Positions 8,138 through 16,182 of a DNA stretch of 52,285 bases are shown piece by piece (positions within the stretch are counted from its first letter, which is position 1; the number at the start of each line of letters is the position of its first letter). Made by a program: the position numbers and the translations under genes. This DNA comes from Streptomyces sp. Je 1-79 (GTDB taxonomy: Bacteria > Actinomycetota > Actinomycetes > Streptomycetales > Streptomycetaceae), in assembly GCF_025195125.1 (NCBI RefSeq), contig NZ_JAMGSL010000008.1:388602-440886 (forward strand), read 5' to 3'. The notes below the pieces were generated by a model that saw nothing but the letters and a program-made list of their open reading frames with translations, ran no database searches and had not been told where the DNA came from.

Positions 8138-8143
8138 AATGTA
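8138..8143 (-). promoter_or_regulatory. Probable promoter of the PimB-like gene
   Basis: -10 TACATT on the minus strand, eight bases before ATG 8129; TTGCCG lies 19 bases further upstream as a possible -35. It would give a leaderless or nearly leaderless message. Confidence 0.4.
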
Positions 8144-8224
8144 CGTGACGGCACCCCCCGCCCGGCAACACCACCCGTCCGCGGACGCGGACCGAACAGA
8201 CCGACAGGATGGGACGAGGTAGGC

Positions 8225-9496
8225 ATGACGGGCGTACTGGGTACGGCTGCCGAGCGCGCGAGACGAAACCCCATACTCCTCTGGGGACTCACCCGGATCG
8301 TTCTGCTCCTGTGTGTCTTCAAGGTCGTCACGGTCCCGGGGCCGGACATCACCAGTGACATCGAGCAGATCTACCAGGGCTGGTTCGAGGTCCTGAAGAC
8401 CGGCACGTACCCGCTGGACGACGTGACCTGGCAGTACCCGCCGCTCGCCGCCCTCGCGATCCTCTCCCCCGCGGTCCTGCCGTTCCTGGAGTACTCCGCG
8501 GCCTTCTTCGTCCTCGCCTTCCTGTGCGACGCGCTCGTCTTCGGCCTGCTGATGCGCACGGGGCGGCGGCGCGGCCGGCGTCCGCACGGCGCCTGGATCT
8601 GGATCGCGGGCGTGCCGCTGCTCGGCCCGACCGCGTACGCCCGCTACGACCTGATGGTCACGGCGGTCGCGGTGGCCGGGCTGCTCGCCGGGGTGACCCG
8701 GCCGCGCGTGCTCGGTGCCCTGGCGGGCTTCGGGGCGATGCTGAAGGTCTGGCCGGCGCTGCTGCTCGTCGGCACCCCCCGCGGCCGTGCCACGTTCCGC
8801 TCGTGGTCGACGGCGGCCGGCGCGGCGGCCGGGCTGCTGCTGCTGTGTGTGCTCGCGGCCCCCGGGGCGCTGGCGTTCCTGACGTACCAGCGCGACCGGG
8901 GCCTGGAGCTCGAGTCCCTGGGAGCGATGGTCTTCCATGTGGCCCGGCACCTCGGCTGGGACGGCGTGGCCCAGATGAACTACGGCTCGATCGAGTTCCT
9001 CGGCCCGTACGTCTCCACCGTCGCCACGGCCGCGATGGCCCTGACCATCGGCGCGTTCTGCTGGCTGCTGGTGTGGCGGATCCGCGCCCGGGCGTTCACG
9101 ACCTCGACCCCGGCGGACGCGGCGTTCGTGGCGGTGCTGCTGTTCACCACCACGAGCCGGGTGATCAGCCCCCAGTACATGCTCTGGCTCGTCGGGCTGG
9201 CGGCCGTCTGCATGGCCTACCGGACGAGCCGGATGCGCCGGCCGGCGCACCTGGTGGTGTGGGCGACCGCGGTGACGCAGTTCGAGTTCCCGGTGTGGTT
9301 CTCGCATGTGACGGACAGCGACCCGCTGGGCATCGCGCTGCTGCTCATACGGAACGGGCTGCTGGTCGTCGCGTCGGTCTCGGCCTGCCGCGTCCTCTGG
9401 CAGCAGACGGTGACCGAGCCGCGGCTCACCCCGGTCAGGATCCCGGCCCAGGCGGAGCCGGAGCGGGAGCGCGCACGGAGCCTGCCGGTCGGCTGA
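8225..9496 (+). CDS. GT87-like polytopic mannosyltransferase (DUF2029)
   Basis: A 423-residue integral membrane protein with about nine hydrophobic segments. After the first segment comes a DITSDIEQIYQGWFEVL stretch with the acidic residues expected in the first outer loop of GT-C transferases, followed by WQYPPLAAL, typical of the GT87/DUF2029 family. Such enzymes use polyprenyl-phosphate mannose outside the membrane. ATG 8225 follows GAGGTAGGC. Its divergent neighbour is a PimB-like GT4, and a GT87 enzyme (Rv2181) lies in the corresponding M. tuberculosis region, so a lipoglycan or glycolipid role is plausible. The acceptor is unknown. Confidence 0.82.
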   Translation: MTGVLGTAAERARRNPILLWGLTRIVLLLCVFKVVTVPGPDITSDIEQIYQGWFEVLKTGTYPLDDVTWQYPPLAALAILSPAVLPFLEYSAAFFVLAFLCDALVFGLLMRTGRRRGRRPHGAWIWIAGVPLLGPTAYARYDLMVTAVAVAGLLAGVTRPRVLGALAGFGAMLKVWPALLLVGTPRGRATFRSWSTAAGAAAGLLLLCVLAAPGALAFLTYQRDRGLELESLGAMVFHVARHLGWDGVAQMNYGSIEFLGPYVSTVATAAMALTIGAFCWLLVWRIRARAFTTSTPADAAFVAVLLFTTTSRVISPQYMLWLVGLAAVCMAYRTSRMRRPAHLVVWATAVTQFEFPVWFSHVTDSDPLGIALLLIRNGLLVVASVSACRVLWQQTVTEPRLTPVRIPAQAEPERERARSLPVG

Positions 9497-9537
9497 GCAG
9501 CGCCCGTACGGCAGTGCGGGGGCCCAAGGGGCCTCCC

Positions 9538-10767
9538 CTACGCCAGCCGTCCCCGCAAGTGGTCCCGCCAGTCCGCGGTGAACGCCTCCGGGGTCGTGGA
9601 GAGGACCTCGGCGAGCGCCTTCTCCACCGCGCCCTCGCGCTGCGGATGGGCCCCCACCGCGCGGTAGAACGCGATGAGCTTCGGCTCGCCCCAGCGCTCC
9701 GCGATCAGGCCGCAAGCCAGCCAGCCGCCCTCGTACGCGCGGGCCAGGGCTTCCGCGTCGCTGCCGAAGGCGAAGGCCTTGTCGTCCGGGAGGGCCCAGG
9801 GGACGTCGCCCTCACGGACCGCGCGGCGCAGCTCCGGGGCCGCCTGGGCGGCGGTACGGCCGGTGTCGCGGTACGCCACCCAGTCGGCGAAGCCCTCGGA
9901 CAGCCAGACCGGGGTGGAGGCGGAGGTGGCGGCGCGGGTCGCCACATGGGTGGTCTCGTGGGTGAGGACGATCTGCTGCCCGAACTCCCCGAGGACTCCG
10001 TACGCCTCGGGGTTGACGATCACCCGGTCCGCGGGCGCGTCCGGCCCGCCGCCGACCTCCCCGGTCGTGACGGCCGCTATCCCCCGGTACGAGGCCGCCG
10101 GCGCCCCGAGCAGCCCGCCCATCCCCTTCAGCGAGGCGGGGACGAGGACGACGACCCGGTCCGCCCACTTCTCCGGCCAGGCCGCCGAGACCGCGGGGAC
10201 CGCCCGGTCCGCCGCCGCGGCGATCGCCTTCAGCCGCTCCTCCGGCTGCCCGACGCCGAGGACGAGGCTGCGCCCTCCCCGTACCGCCTCCACCTCGCCC
10301 TGCTCCCACAGCTGCTGGGCGGCGCCCTCGGCCGGCCGGTCGCCGGTCACGTACCACCGGCCGTCCCGCTCGGCCAGCTCCAGGACGCGTTCGGTGGTGA
10401 CGGGTCCGGAGTCGTGGCCGGCGACCCGGTGGCTCAGTTCGGCGCGGACGGTCGCCCGGCCTTCGCCGCCCCCGTCCCCGCCCTGCCGCTCGACGGCCTT
10501 GAGCCGGTAGCCCCACGAGGCGAGCGGCACCTCGGCCAGCCGGTCGAACTCCCGGAGCGCGGTGGGCGCGAACGCGGGATCGAGCCCCACGGCGTAGGCC
10601 GCCTCGTCGCGGGCGAGCAGCGCCCGCGCGTGCCTGTCGAGGAGCGTCCGGATCTCCTGGGGCGCGGGATCGACCGGTCCCGGAGCCGCGCACCCGGCGA
10701 GGGCGAGCAGCGCGAGCAGCAGACAGGCCGCCGCCCTCCGCACCGCTCCGCACCCCTGACCTGCCAC
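9538..10767 (-). CDS. Gluzincin-type metalloprotease-like lipoprotein
   Basis: A 409-residue exported lipoprotein: a twin-arginine-poor basic start, a hydrophobic stretch, and lipobox LALAGC around residue 25. The C-terminal half has HETTH near residue 267 and EGFADW 20-25 residues later, which is the zinc-binding HExxH...E arrangement of gluzincins (peptidase MA-like group). The middle of the protein has an NTF2-like/SnoaL-type look but is not recognised with certainty. Proteolytic activity is inferred from the intact zinc ligands; no substrate is known. The GTG start at 10767 is used; GTG 10743 is an alternative. It converges on the GT87-like gene, 41 bases away, with no strong terminator between them. 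Confidence 0.8.
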   Translation of the reverse strand: MAGQGCGAVRRAAACLLLALLALAGCAAPGPVDPAPQEIRTLLDRHARALLARDEAAYAVGLDPAFAPTALREFDRLAEVPLASWGYRLKAVERQGGDGGGEGRATVRAELSHRVAGHDSGPVTTERVLELAERDGRWYVTGDRPAEGAAQQLWEQGEVEAVRGGRSLVLGVGQPEERLKAIAAAADRAVPAVSAAWPEKWADRVVVLVPASLKGMGGLLGAPAASYRGIAAVTTGEVGGGPDAPADRVIVNPEAYGVLGEFGQQIVLTHETTHVATRAATSASTPVWLSEGFADWVAYRDTGRTAAQAAPELRRAVREGDVPWALPDDKAFAFGSDAEALARAYEGGWLACGLIAERWGEPKLIAFYRAVGAHPQREGAVEKALAEVLSTTPEAFTADWRDHLRGRLA

Positions 10768-10807
10768 GCTCCCGATCGTACGGGCAGTCGAGCGGACAGG
10801 TGTCCGG

Positions 10808-11827
10808 TCAGACCCGCGTCACCGTCACGTGGGACATCATCCCGACCGGGTCGTAGCGCACCCGCGCGCCGGGATAGGGGGCGTGGATGACCTGTCCGCC
10901 GCCCGCGTAGATCCCGACATGGCTGGCGTCGCCGCGGTACGTCACGAGGTCGCCCGGCTGCGCCTGTGAGAGCGGCACCTGCCGTCCCGCGTACCGCTGC
11001 GCCGCCGAGGTACGCGGCAGGCTGATCCCGGCCTGCCGGTACGACCAGACCATGAGGCCCGAGCAGTCGAAGGCGGACGGTCCGGTCGCGCCCCACACGT
11101 AGGGCTTGCCGATGGCGCTGCGCGCGGCGATCACCGCGGCGGCGGCCCGCGAGGAGGCCGGGCCGAGGTCGGCGAGGGGCGGCAGCTCCGCGTCGAGTCC
11201 GCCACGGTCCGAACGGGAGGCCCGGCCCTCGAAGTCCGCCCGCTCCTCGTCGGTCAGCGACTGCAGCAGCCGGCGGGCCTCGGCGAGCTTCCGCTCGACG
11301 GTGCGCTTGTGGCGGGCGACCTGGGTCCGGCTCCGCTCCAGCTCGACGAGGAGCCGGCCGGCCTCGGTCCGCTCCTGGTGCAGCCGGCGCTGCTCGTGCT
11401 GGAGTTGGCCGAGGGCGACACCCTGCCGGGCGGCCACCCGGTCGAGGACGGACGCCCGGTCGAGGTACGTGTCGGGGTCGGAGGAGAGCAGCAGCGCGAG
11501 GGCCGGGTCGATCCCGCCGGAGCGGTACTGGGCGCCGGCCACCGAACCGAGCGCGCCCCGCATGCGGTTGATGCGCTCCTGGCCGCGCGCCACGCTGTCC
11601 TTCGCCCGGGAGACCGTGACCCGGAGCTCGTCCGCCCGCTCGTCGGCCTTGTTGTAGCCCTCCGTGGCCCGTTCGGCCTCCTCGAAGAGCCGGTCGACCG
11701 TGGCGCGGGTCGTCTCCGGGGTGCCGCTCGGGTCGGCGCTCGCGGGGACGGCGCCGAAGGCCGCGGCCGCGGTGGCCGCGGCGGCGGTCAGGACGGTGAC
11801 CCTCGCAGGTCGTCGGTGGGACGCCAC
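10808..11827 (-). CDS. Secreted NlpC/P60 peptidoglycan endopeptidase (copy 1)
   Basis: A 339-residue secreted protein with a signal peptide ending near ASA-D (residue 31), a coiled-coil region of about 170 residues (RipA-like N-domain that keeps the enzyme inactive or in place), and a C-terminal NlpC/P60 domain. The catalytic cysteine is in FDCSGL and the catalytic histidine in SHVGIYAG. It cleaves stem-peptide bonds in the cell wall. The start is GTG 11827 (VASHRRP), with GGAG eight bases upstream. It is a paralogue of the next gene upstream, sharing the same layout and even the same first six residues. It has its own promoter (11869-11897), so the two copies can be controlled separately. 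Confidence 0.92.
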   Translation of the reverse strand: MASHRRPARVTVLTAAAATAAAAFGAVPASADPSGTPETTRATVDRLFEEAERATEGYNKADERADELRVTVSRAKDSVARGQERINRMRGALGSVAGAQYRSGGIDPALALLLSSDPDTYLDRASVLDRVAARQGVALGQLQHEQRRLHQERTEAGRLLVELERSRTQVARHKRTVERKLAEARRLLQSLTDEERADFEGRASRSDRGGLDAELPPLADLGPASSRAAAAVIAARSAIGKPYVWGATGPSAFDCSGLMVWSYRQAGISLPRTSAAQRYAGRQVPLSQAQPGDLVTYRGDASHVGIYAGGGQVIHAPYPGARVRYDPVGMMSHVTVTRV

Positions 11828-11868
11828 GTATCGCGCTCCGTTCGGTGTTACCCAGACTGGCGCGGCAG

Positions 11869-11897
11869 ACAGTAGCGGGTGATCACTCCCCGTCCAA
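11869..11897 (-). promoter_or_regulatory. Promoter of NlpC/P60 copy 1
   Basis: -35 TTGGAC (11892-11897) and -10 TACTGT (11869-11874) with 17-bp spacing on the minus strand, a good match to the vegetative HrdB-type consensus. The predicted start is near 11862, giving a leader of about 35 bases. Confidence 0.65.
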
Positions 11898-11918
11898 CGA
11901 AGCTGTCGGCCACGCAAA

Positions 11919-11961
11919 GTGACGCCCCGCCGGAGACCACAGGTCACCAGCGGGGCGTCAC
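11919..11961 (-). terminator. Terminator after NlpC/P60 copy 2
   Basis: A perfect 12-bp inverted repeat (11919-11930/11950-11961) with a 19-base loop, 60 bases past the stop codon of the upstream paralogue and just before the promoter of copy 1. Confidence 0.65.
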
Positions 11962-12021
11962 GTCAGCGAAGGATGCGACATTCCACCCGATTGGGCGTCA
12001 TGTCGGAGCGCGGCGGATACG

Positions 12022-13050
12022 TCAGATGCGCACGCCGAACTGGAAGGTGCCCATGTAGCTCATCGACTCGTAGCGGACCGAGGCGCCCGGCTTGGGGGCG
12101 TGCAGGATCGTGTTGTTGCCCGCGTACAGACCCACGTGCGAAAGGCCGTTGAAGAAGACCAGGTCGCCCGGCTTGAGCTGGCTGCGGCCGATCTTCACAC
12201 CGTCGTTCTGCTGCGTGTAGGTGGTGCGGGTGAGCCTGACGCCGGCCTGGCGGTACGCCCACTGCGTCAGACCGGAGCAGTCGTACGAGTTGGGGCCCTC
12301 GGCGCCGGAGACGTACGGCTTGCCGATCTGGGTGGCGGCGGCGCTGAGCGCGGCGGCACCGCGCTGCGAGGCCGGGACCTCGTTGCCGAGGTCGACGCGG
12401 TCGCCGGCGGCGCGGCTGGCGCGCTGCTCCTCGTCCTGCATCTTGGCGCGCTCGGCGGCGGTGAGGGTGTTGAGCAGCTTCCGCGCCTCGGCGAGCTTGC
12501 CCTGGAAGGTCTTCTTCTTCTCACCGAGGGTCTTGCGGACGTCCTCGAGGTCGGAGAGCTTCGTCGTCGCCTCGGCGCGCTGCTGGGCGAGGGTCCGCTG
12601 CTTGGCCTGGATCGACTGGAGCACGTCGGCCTGCTTGGCGCCGAGCTGGTCGATCGCGGACGCCTTGTCGAGGTAGGTGTCCGGGTCGGCGGAGAGGAAG
12701 AGCTGGAGGGCGGGGTCGATGCCACCGGAGCGGTACTGCGCGCTGGCGACCGAACCGATGTTGTTCCGCAGGGTGTTGAGCTCCTGCTGGCCGCGCGCCA
12801 CCTTGTCCTGGAGGGTGCCGATCTCCTCCTGCAGCTTGCCGCGGCGCTCCTCGGCCAGGTTGTACTGCTCCGTGGCCTCCTCGGCCTCGTGGTGCAGCTT
12901 GTCGACCTTCGACTTCACGTCGTCGATCTTCGGCTTCGGAGCCGCCTGGGCGCCGGACTGGACGGAGAGCGCGACGGCCGCGGCGGCGGTCGCGGTGAGC
13001 ACGGTCACACGGGTGCGGCTCGGCTGCTTGGGACGACGGTGGGACGCCAC
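12022..13050 (-). CDS. Secreted NlpC/P60 peptidoglycan endopeptidase (copy 2)
   Basis: A 342-residue secreted hydrolase laid out like its downstream paralogue: signal peptide ending near SGAQA-A, a long coiled coil from about residue 35 to 215, and a C-terminal NlpC/P60 domain with Cys in YDCSGL and His in SHVGLYAG. It starts at GTG 13050 (VASHRRPK) with GGAG nine bases upstream. An in-frame extension to ATG 13116 is open but would destroy the signal peptide, so it is rejected. The promoter and a GC-rich folded leader of about 100 bases precede it. Long coiled coils of this kind are typical of RipA-like enzymes that are restrained until activated. An NlpC/P60 gene (Rv2190c) lies at the same place in M. 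tuberculosis. Confidence 0.93.
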   Translation of the reverse strand: MASHRRPKQPSRTRVTVLTATAAAAVALSVQSGAQAAPKPKIDDVKSKVDKLHHEAEEATEQYNLAEERRGKLQEEIGTLQDKVARGQQELNTLRNNIGSVASAQYRSGGIDPALQLFLSADPDTYLDKASAIDQLGAKQADVLQSIQAKQRTLAQQRAEATTKLSDLEDVRKTLGEKKKTFQGKLAEARKLLNTLTAAERAKMQDEEQRASRAAGDRVDLGNEVPASQRGAAALSAAATQIGKPYVSGAEGPNSYDCSGLTQWAYRQAGVRLTRTTYTQQNDGVKIGRSQLKPGDLVFFNGLSHVGLYAGNNTILHAPKPGASVRYESMSYMGTFQFGVRI

Positions 13051-13149
13051 GAAGGCGAGCTCCTTCTTCCTCGAGCCGCCCAACCAGGCTGCGGCAGGCG
13101 GTTCCTCCGCTGCCATCCCGGATGGATGATCAACCGTGCGAAGGTTCGA
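13051..13149 (-). promoter_or_regulatory. Structured 5' leader of NlpC/P60 copy 2
   Basis: Between the predicted transcription start and GTG 13050 there are about 100 bases that can form three small hairpins in a row: CCATC/GATGG, GCGG/CCGC, and GCCGC/GCGGC with an 11-base loop. Cell-wall hydrolase genes of Streptomyces often carry regulatory leaders such as the c-di-AMP (ydaO) switch, but the conserved ydaO segments are absent here. Confidence 0.3.
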
Positions 13150-13155
13150 GGCCTG

Positions 13156-13185
13156 ACCCTAGTGACCATCTTGTGATCAGTTCAA
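13156..13185 (-). promoter_or_regulatory. Promoter of NlpC/P60 copy 2
   Basis: -35 TTGAAC (13180-13185) and -10 TAGGGT (13156-13161) on the minus strand with 18-bp spacing, close to the HrdB consensus. It lies in an AT-rich stretch, 13156-13230, unusual for this window. Confidence 0.7.
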
Positions 13186-13306
13186 ATCCTCATGAGCAAA
13201 ATCTCGCGCACACGGCACTTTATTTACACACATCACACGGGCAGTGACCGGCACTTGACCGTGCGCCCTCCAGGATTCGGGCATTACGCCCAGGAGTTGC
13301 AAGCCG

Positions 13307-14671
13307 TCACGACATGCGCGAAAGCCGCTTGAGCAACAATGCGGACGCGACCGGCCGCGCACCCGCCTTGGCGACTCCGTCGGCCACCTCGCGGTCGGTG
13401 GAGACCACGACGACCGGGCGGCCCGGCGGCTCGGCGCGCACCAGCTGACGGATCAACTCGTCGGCCGTCACACCGGGCTTGGAGAACAGCACCCGCACAC
13501 CGCGCGGCGGTGCGAGGAGCACCGGCGCGGCGAGCTCCGCCCCGTCGAAGACACAGGTGACCTCGGCGCCCGAGCGGGCCGCCAGCGCGGAGAGCCCGCC
13601 GAGCAGCCGCAGCCGCTGCTTCTCCAGCGGCATCGTCGGATAGCCGGTCTTGGTGACGTTGTAGCCGTCCACGACCAGATGCGTCTGCGGCAGCGCCAGG
13701 AGCTGGTCCAGGAGCGCGGGGTCGGTCTCGGAGAGCGCGCGGGCCGCGATGTCCTTCGGCGACATCCGGCCGGGCTCCACCGCGTCGACGGTGTCGGCGG
13801 GGTGGACGGAGACGGGCGGCAGGGCCAGTTCGCGCCGCAGCCCCTGCGCGGCGTCGAGCACCGTGTCGAGCAGCAGCCGCAGCCGCATGTCCTCCACCGA
13901 GCGCCCCTCACGGGCGGCGCGACGGCTGGTCTCCAGCGCGGCCTCGACCTCGCCGAGCCGGGCCTTCAGACGGCGGGTCTCGCTCTCGGCGGCCGAAACC
14001 TGCGCCGCCGCCTCCGCCTTGACCGTGTCGATCTCGGCGTGGCTGCGGCGCAGCGCGGCCTCCCCGCGCTTCACGTCGCTCTGCGCGCTGCGCAGTTTGC
14101 GGTGAAGCGATTCCGCTTCCTTGCGGGCCGCCTCCAGGTCGTGGCGCAGCTCCTCGGTCTCCGCGCGGCCGCGCTCCCTGGCGGTGGCGACCTCCTCGCG
14201 CAACCGCTCGAGCTCGCGACGGCCGGCCTCGTCGGCCCGCTCGGCGTCCGCCCGCTGGGCCTCCTCGCCCGCGGCGGCGACCAGCTTCACCCAGCCGGCC
14301 GGGCGCAGCACGTAGGCGGCCGCGGCGACGTCGACGGGGTCGGCCGCGGCGGGTGGGGCGCCGGACTCGACGGCGCCCGCCAGCTCCGGCTCCGCCTCCT
14401 TGAACCGCTCGCCGATCCGCTGCCGGAACAGCGGATCGCTCTCCAGGGCGGCGGCCATGGCGTTGCCCGCGAACTTGGCCCGCCGGCTCGCGGTGAAGCG
14501 GGCGTACTGCCTCAGAGGTGCCGGAAGCTCGGCGACGGTGAGCCCGCCGAAGGCGTCAGAGACCAGCGCGACGACCCTGCGCCGCACACCGTCCGGCAGC
14601 GGGCGGTCGAGCGCCTCGGCAGCGTCACCTGCCGCGCCGGCCGGTTCACCACCGTGCGCGGGCTGCTCCAC
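13307..14671 (-). CDS. NYN-domain RNA-binding/nuclease protein, YacP-like
   Basis: A 454-residue cytoplasmic protein. Residues 1-125 form a helical region, 130-270 a coiled coil rich in Glu/Arg/Ala, and the last 150 residues a NYN (PIN-like) domain of the YacP/Rae1 type: it begins LVVDGYNVTK, contains VTCVFDGAE, and has VVVSTDREVAD, which together supply the acidic metal-binding residues. YacP-type proteins cut mRNA, in Bacillus on the ribosome. The coiled-coil addition is typical of actinobacterial members and may tether or oligomerise. The start is GTG 14671. The next gene upstream, a small zinc-ribbon-like protein, ends 35 bases before it and may share the transcript. Confidence 0.85.
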   Translation of the reverse strand: MEQPAHGGEPAGAAGDAAEALDRPLPDGVRRRVVALVSDAFGGLTVAELPAPLRQYARFTASRRAKFAGNAMAAALESDPLFRQRIGERFKEAEPELAGAVESGAPPAAADPVDVAAAAYVLRPAGWVKLVAAAGEEAQRADAERADEAGRRELERLREEVATARERGRAETEELRHDLEAARKEAESLHRKLRSAQSDVKRGEAALRRSHAEIDTVKAEAAAQVSAAESETRRLKARLGEVEAALETSRRAAREGRSVEDMRLRLLLDTVLDAAQGLRRELALPPVSVHPADTVDAVEPGRMSPKDIAARALSETDPALLDQLLALPQTHLVVDGYNVTKTGYPTMPLEKQRLRLLGGLSALAARSGAEVTCVFDGAELAAPVLLAPPRGVRVLFSKPGVTADELIRQLVRAEPPGRPVVVVSTDREVADGVAKAGARPVASALLLKRLSRMS

Positions 14672-14706
14672 GTTGCGTCACCCCATCGTGTTGCGCACCG
14701 CCGCCG

Positions 14707-14949
14707 TCAGGAAGCGGTGCCGGGCCTGTCCACCAGTTCGATCTGATCCACCGCGTTGCACCAGCGGCAGCGGACCGACTCGATGGTCTCACTGACCACC
14801 TCGCGCTCCTCGACCTTCGGCTCTCCCGCGAGATCCAGATGGACGTACTCGACGACCTTGGAGGAGCGGGTGACATCGAACCGGGTCAGGTTGCCGCACA
14901 GGGTGCAGCGCCAGCGGGTCTCGGCGGTCGGCAGGGGAACCGTCGTCAT
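14707..14949 (-). CDS. Small zinc-ribbon-like protein
   Basis: An 80-residue protein with two CxxC pairs, CTLCG near residue 15 and CRWCN near residue 62, spaced to bind one zinc ion as a ribbon. No other domain is seen. ATG 14949 has AGAGGA seven bases upstream. It precedes the NYN-domain gene, so an RNA-related or regulatory role is possible, but that rests only on position. Confidence 0.75.
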   Translation of the reverse strand: MTTVPLPTAETRWRCTLCGNLTRFDVTRSSKVVEYVHLDLAGEPKVEEREVVSETIESVRCRWCNAVDQIELVDRPGTAS

Positions 14950-15106
14950 CGTGCCGTCCTCTTTCGTGTGCGTGATGCGGGGTGCGGGTGCCGCGGTGCG
15001 CCGTTGAACTGCGGAGGTACTGCCCGTAACCCTACGGCCTCGCGGGTACCCCGTGTCGCGGCGAGGCACTCTGTCCAGGTCGGCCCTGGTACGCCATGAT
15101 CTGTCC

Positions 15107-15856
15107 ATGATCGACAGGCGGCGGATCGACTGGCGGGGAGCGGTGCTCGGGGCGTGGCGGGGCACCTGGAGCGGCCCCACGGTGACGTACGCCCTGATCG
15201 CCGCCTGCTGCTTCACCTTCGTGATCAGCCCGGTCTCGGGCCTCAATCCGGTCTACGGGACCGGGGACACGGCCCTCGCGGCGCAGAGCGCGTACTTCCA
15301 CCGCTGGGGAGTCGTACCGGCCGAGCTGATGACCAGTGAGCCGCGCACCCTGCTCACCCCGCTGACCGCCCTCTTCGTCCACGGCTCCTGGCTGCACCTG
15401 CTCGGGAACATGCTCTTCCTCTTCGTCTTCGGCGCCATGGCGGAGGAGCGGATGGGGCCATTCGCTTTCGCCCTCTTCTATCTGGGCTGCGGCTATCTGG
15501 CGCTGCTCGGCTACGCGGCGGCGCACGCGAGCAGCGAGCAGACGCTGGTGGGGGCGTCGGGGGCGATCTCGGGGGTCCTCGGGGCGTTCCTGTATCTCTT
15601 CCCGCGCTCCCGGGTGACCAGCCTGTTCCCCTTCCTCTTCTTCCTGCCGCTGCGGTTTCCCGCCTGGATCGTGCTGGTCTTCTGGTTCGTCCTGCAGTGG
15701 CTCGCGGCCCGCTCGGCCGGGGCGGGGCCCGGTGTCGCCTACCTGGCGCACGTGGTGGGGTTCGCCGTCGGCTTCCTCTACGCCTGGGGCCGCTACCGGG
15801 GTGGGGATACAGTGAAGTCCCCAGCCGCGGCGACCGAGGGAGAAAGCCAGCCGTGA
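15107..15856 (+). CDS. Rhomboid intramembrane serine protease
   Basis: A 249-residue membrane protein with about six transmembrane segments. It has the rhomboid landmarks: FVHGSWLHLLGNMLFL in the second segment region, the catalytic serine in GASGAISG, and the catalytic histidine in YLAHVVGFAVGF. It would cut membrane proteins within the bilayer; the substrate is unknown. The start is ATG 15107; there is no clear ribosome-binding site, and CATGAT six bases upstream is a weak -10-like box. The stop overlaps the next gene by four bases (GTGA), so translation is probably coupled. Confidence 0.92.
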   Translation: MIDRRRIDWRGAVLGAWRGTWSGPTVTYALIAACCFTFVISPVSGLNPVYGTGDTALAAQSAYFHRWGVVPAELMTSEPRTLLTPLTALFVHGSWLHLLGNMLFLFVFGAMAEERMGPFAFALFYLGCGYLALLGYAAAHASSEQTLVGASGAISGVLGAFLYLFPRSRVTSLFPFLFFLPLRFPAWIVLVFWFVLQWLAARSAGAGPGVAYLAHVVGFAVGFLYAWGRYRGGDTVKSPAAATEGESQP

Positions 15857-16134
15857 TCACCGCGATCGTGCTCATCAAGACCAGCGTGGACCGCATCCCC
15901 GAGATCGCGGAGTCGATCGCCGCGCTCGACAGCGTCAGCGAGGTCTTCTCGGTGACCGGCACGTACGACCTGATCGCCATGGTCCGCGTGCCCCGGCACG
16001 ACGACCTGGCGGACGTCATCCCCGGCAAGATCAGCAAGATCCCCGGTGTGGAGGCGACGGACACGCACGTGGCGTTCCGTACGTACTCCCAGCACGACCT
16101 GGAAGCGGCCTTCGCCATCGGCCTGGAGTCCTGA
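15853..16134 (+). CDS. Stand-alone Lrp/AsnC ligand-binding (RAM) domain protein
   Basis: A 93-residue protein consisting only of the RAM domain of Lrp/AsnC regulators: ITAIVLIKTSVDRIPEIAE, then VTGTYDLIAMVRV with the Gly-Asp effector-pocket pattern, and HVAFRTYSQHDL. There is no helix-turn-helix, so it cannot bind DNA itself. Stand-alone RAM proteins bind amino acids as oligomers or modulate full-length Lrp proteins. It begins at GTG 15853 inside the rhomboid stop region, preceded by GGGAG. Coupling to a rhomboid is the unusual part. Confidence 0.88.
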   Translation: MITAIVLIKTSVDRIPEIAESIAALDSVSEVFSVTGTYDLIAMVRVPRHDDLADVIPGKISKIPGVEATDTHVAFRTYSQHDLEAAFAIGLES

Positions 16135-16135
16135 C

Positions 16136-16164
16136 GAAGGGGGCCCCGACAGGAGGCCCCCTTC
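16136..16164 (+). terminator. Terminator between RAM protein and desulfurase
   Basis: A 10-bp inverted repeat (16136-16145/16155-16164), GAAGGGGGCC paired across a nine-base loop, directly after the RAM gene stop. It can serve both convergent genes. Confidence 0.7.
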
Positions 16165-16182
16165 ACCCGTACGAGTGGGTAC

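Noticed and set aside
13051..13116. Longer NlpC/P60 start at ATG 13116
   Set aside because: It would add 22 hydrophilic residues before the signal peptide, and the paralogue shares the VASHRRP start, so GTG 13050 is better.
13051..13306. Possible c-di-AMP (ydaO) riboswitch before the NlpC/P60 gene
   Set aside because: The gene type fits, but the conserved GAATCC and GTCAGCTAACC-like segments are missing and the predicted leader is only about 100 bases.
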